Below, piece by piece: positions 61,921 to 64,000 of a stretch of 64,000 bases of DNA. The translations under genes and the position numbers were made by a program. The stretch's first letter is position 1, and every line of letters begins with the position of its first letter. Where the stretch lies: assembly GCF_038096175.1 (NCBI RefSeq), contig NZ_CP151099.1:2358501-2422500 (forward strand). The letters are read 5' to 3'. The notes beneath the pieces are model-generated. The model was not told where the DNA came from. It searched no databases and saw nothing but the letters and a program-made list of their open reading frames with translations. Origin of the DNA: Nostoc sp. UHCC 0302 (GTDB taxonomy: Bacteria; Cyanobacteriota; Cyanobacteriia; Cyanobacteriales; Nostocaceae).

Positions 61921-63951
61921 TTAAATGCGGACACCAGTTGCAGAAGCATCTGGATAAACTCGCCATTCGTAAATCTTATCGCCATCAAAACGATAGATAT
62001 CGACACAAGGAACTTGAACGAATCGCTTGTCTTGTTTATGGATATAATTAGCATCCATTTCTAAAATGATGGTGTTGCCAATCTCCCAAATTCCTCGTGT
62101 ATTGTGGGTTGTGAGTTTGAGAGTTTTATAGATATGAGCCAACAAATCTCGACAAGCTTCTGGGCCAATTACAGGGTCATTTGCACCGATTTTGTAAAGT
62201 AAATTGGGGGTAAAGAATGTCATAAATTGATCCCAATTTTCAGCGTGCAAAGCCTCATACATTTTTTCCAGCGTTTTCGTCAATGAACCGCCAGAAGTCG
62301 CAGCTTTTGGCTGTGCTTCATTGTTATCAAAGACGAATACCGGATCGATATTCATATAAATTCGCAATTCCTGGACTTTATCGCCTTTGAAGACAATTGT
62401 GTCGCAGCAAGGAAGTGTGAACACTTTACCGTCATGGCGAATGTAAGTAACATCCATTTCACAGACAACTGTGTCTCCTACTTCCCACATATTCTTAATG
62501 TGGTGGTAAACTTTGGCAACCGTTTGCAGGAACCCAACAGAAGAGTCTCTAATACCTTGCGGCCCATAAGCAACGGGGAAGTTGCTAAATTGATAGTGGG
62601 CGTCTTCAGTGTAGAACTTAACGAAGTTTTCTACATTCATCGATTCGCCAGCTTGAAACATCCGCCGCACGATTTCAGATTTTGTACCAACAAATGTCTG
62701 TGAATGTGCCAGTGTCATTGTTTTTTCCTCCTGATTATTTTTACTTTCAATAATATGTTTTAGATGTTGAGCAGCTTGAGCGATCGCTTCTGGTTGAGCA
62801 GCTTTAATAAACCACTCTGCCTCTTTTTGTTGCAGAGCTGTTTCGCTAATTGGCTGCAAATCTATTGTGTAAGTTAATATTGGCAAAGACCCAGAATTAC
62901 CATTACTAGCTAGGGTCACTTGATTACTTAACTCACCTGTAAAAAGTGGATGATCCACTACAGTAAATGTTATTTTTCCGGTTTGCTGATCTACAGTGAC
63001 TTTTTCTTTCATATGCATTCCCGGCGTTCTAATTTCGCGGAGAATGCCATTTTCATATCTCTCCAAAATCTTCAATTCTTCAACCTTATGAGGGATATAA
63101 GGTTGAGGATTTTGCATTTTGTCGAGTAAAACTTCCCAAACAGTACTGTAGTTGGCATTAACAGGAATACTATATGTGGCGTACAGTTTATGAGGATCTA
63201 ATTTTTGTTTTTGAGAATTTAAAAACCAATAATTTGTCCCGTTAGCTTGGTTATATTCCGCTTCTGCTCTGGTGAAATTCTCTTTAGCTTTACGAGTTAC
63301 TTGATTAAATTCTAGCTGTTCCCCGTTCGGCCCTTTACAGTAAAATAATGCCCATCCCTCAAAATCACCAGTGAAGTCAGTCTTGGCAAATTTGGGGGCA
63401 AGTTTTTTTATTTCTTCGGTTGAGTTAGCCCGAATAATTCGGTTAACAACTACCTCAGTCATGCCTCTTCTTTGACACTCTTCTTCTAATTTTTTCGCAA
63501 AATCATCAATATCCACATCATCTTTCACATAAAAAGAAAGATGCGGAGCATTAGTATAACCAACAGAAGAAGGTATTTTTTCAAAGAAGTTCGGTGCTGC
63601 CATTGTTAACTTAGCATCCCGAAAATGAATTAATTCAACAACTGTATTACCAAAAGAAATGAATCTAACATCTAAAGACATATCTGAACCATCTCTGATG
63701 TTGGCAACACCTAGAGCTTTTGGATCAAGACCTTTATCTAATGCCTCAACTTCCTCCTTTTGAAATAGTAGATTATGCAATGCTTCGCCGTAAAATCCAT
63801 CTCCACCAATAGCAACTTTACCTCCTAATATATCTAGGTAAAATTCTAGAGATTTCGGCATATCATAAACTGTCATTCCAAAGTGTTGTACACCTTGCAG
63901 GTAATGACCTAATCCAGACTTACCATTCTGCCAATTTTGTTGATCGCTCAT
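61921..63951 (-). CDS. VOC-SRPBCC-SnoaL-SnoaL fusion protein
   Basis: 676 residues from ATG 63951, although AAGGAGG lies 14 bases upstream, a little far. Domains: a vicinal-oxygen-chelate (glyoxalase-like) unit (about 10-240, YLQGVQHFGMTVYDMPKSLE), an SRPBCC/START-like unit (about 250-400; ATYSIPVNANYSTVWEVLLD), and two SnoaL/NTF2-like domains (about 415-535 and 550-676; the first begins VRRMFQAGESMNVENFVKFY). An internal ATG at 62718 with an ideal AGGAGG (62727-62732, eight-base spacing) could yield a separate 265-residue double-SnoaL protein. The open frame runs on past 63951 to the window edge. Substrate unknown; such folds process small polyketide-like molecules or lipids. Confidence 0.82.
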   Translation of the reverse strand: MSDQQNWQNGKSGLGHYLQGVQHFGMTVYDMPKSLEFYLDILGGKVAIGGDGFYGEALHNLLFQKEEVEALDKGLDPKALGVANIRDGSDMSLDVRFISFGNTVVELIHFRDAKLTMAAPNFFEKIPSSVGYTNAPHLSFYVKDDVDIDDFAKKLEEECQRRGMTEVVVNRIIRANSTEEIKKLAPKFAKTDFTGDFEGWALFYCKGPNGEQLEFNQVTRKAKENFTRAEAEYNQANGTNYWFLNSQKQKLDPHKLYATYSIPVNANYSTVWEVLLDKMQNPQPYIPHKVEELKILERYENGILREIRTPGMHMKEKVTVDQQTGKITFTVVDHPLFTGELSNQVTLASNGNSGSLPILTYTIDLQPISETALQQKEAEWFIKAAQPEAIAQAAQHLKHIIESKNNQEEKTMTLAHSQTFVGTKSEIVRRMFQAGESMNVENFVKFYTEDAHYQFSNFPVAYGPQGIRDSSVGFLQTVAKVYHHIKNMWEVGDTVVCEMDVTYIRHDGKVFTLPCCDTIVFKGDKVQELRIYMNIDPVFVFDNNEAQPKAATSGGSLTKTLEKMYEALHAENWDQFMTFFTPNLLYKIGANDPVIGPEACRDLLAHIYKTLKLTTHNTRGIWEIGNTIILEMDANYIHKQDKRFVQVPCVDIYRFDGDKIYEWRVYPDASATGVRI
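62727..62732 (-). promoter_or_regulatory. Internal ribosome binding site
   Basis: AGGAGG followed after eight bases by ATG 62718, inside the fusion frame where it encodes QEEK. Strength and spacing are better than those of most genes here. It probably marks a former gene boundary and may still start a second protein. Confidence 0.7.
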
Positions 63952-64000
63952 AAGAGAAACTACGTCCTCCTTAAGTTGATTTGTTGCTCCAGCTTTCACA

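Noticed and set aside
1-64000. tRNA, rRNA, CRISPR arrays or riboswitches
   Set aside because: Looked for conserved tRNA arm strings and regularly spaced direct repeats by eye; nothing convincing was seen. This visual search cannot exclude small RNAs.

Overview
The window looks like a filamentous, probably heterocyst-forming (Nostocales-type) cyanobacterium. The evidence is the AT-rich sequence peppered with the HIP1 octamer GCGATCGC, an Hli-type high-light protein, DUF928, PEP-CTERM, DUF4114, CHAT and CHASE2 families, an HPP-family membrane protein, and many short intergenic palindromes and G-rich/C-rich tracts of the kind common in Nostoc-like chromosomes. I saw no tRNA, rRNA, CRISPR array, intact transposase or phage genes. 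Species cannot be decided from the sequence alone.

Layout. 1-9200: 3' part of a glycogen debranching enzyme gene, a frameshifted hli gene, a YflT-type stress protein, two zinc metallopeptidases (one large and secreted, one membrane-anchored), and an isochorismatase-like hydrolase. 9700-12500: Crp/Fnr-type regulator, a degenerate receiver protein, a dihydrofolate-reductase-like enzyme and cysH. 13100-21200: a membrane pentapeptide-repeat protein, a zinc alcohol dehydrogenase, a Ca2+/H+ antiporter, an HPP protein and an MscS channel. 21500-26000: a duplicated cassette with two intact phytochelatin-synthase-like papain-fold proteins, one intact and one decayed copy of an unnamed protein carrying a nucleotidyltransferase-type GS...DxD signature, and one DEDDh exonuclease between them. 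26500-35100: polysaccharide deacetylase, asparagine synthetase, a GerMN-like lipoprotein, a PadR regulator, and gene debris (a TpsB-type outer-membrane transporter and a glutathione S-transferase, both broken).

35800-51000 is a signalling region: two AAA-like ATPases, a STAS / anti-sigma kinase / SpoIIE phosphatase partner-switching trio, CHASE2, DUF928, then on the other strand a very large multicopper oxidase fused to FG-GAP and DUF4114 modules, a CHAT peptidase and a ParA-like ATPase. 51100-64000, all on the minus strand, carries a second glgX-type debranching enzyme, another STAS protein, an AGE-family epimerase, a DJ-1/PfpI protein, an MFS exporter, an antibiotic-biosynthesis-monooxygenase-type protein, a PEP-CTERM protein, a cupin/CHRD/RTX secreted protein and a VOC-SRPBCC-SnoaL-SnoaL fusion.

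The best candidate for something undescribed is the 21.5-26.0 kb cassette: papain-fold peptidase, NTase-like protein and exonuclease, duplicated in tandem and partly decayed. Second is the AAA/partner-switch/CHASE2/CHAT region. A pair of miniature inverted-repeat elements (7449-7518 and 48350-48449) shares termini but has no visible transposase.
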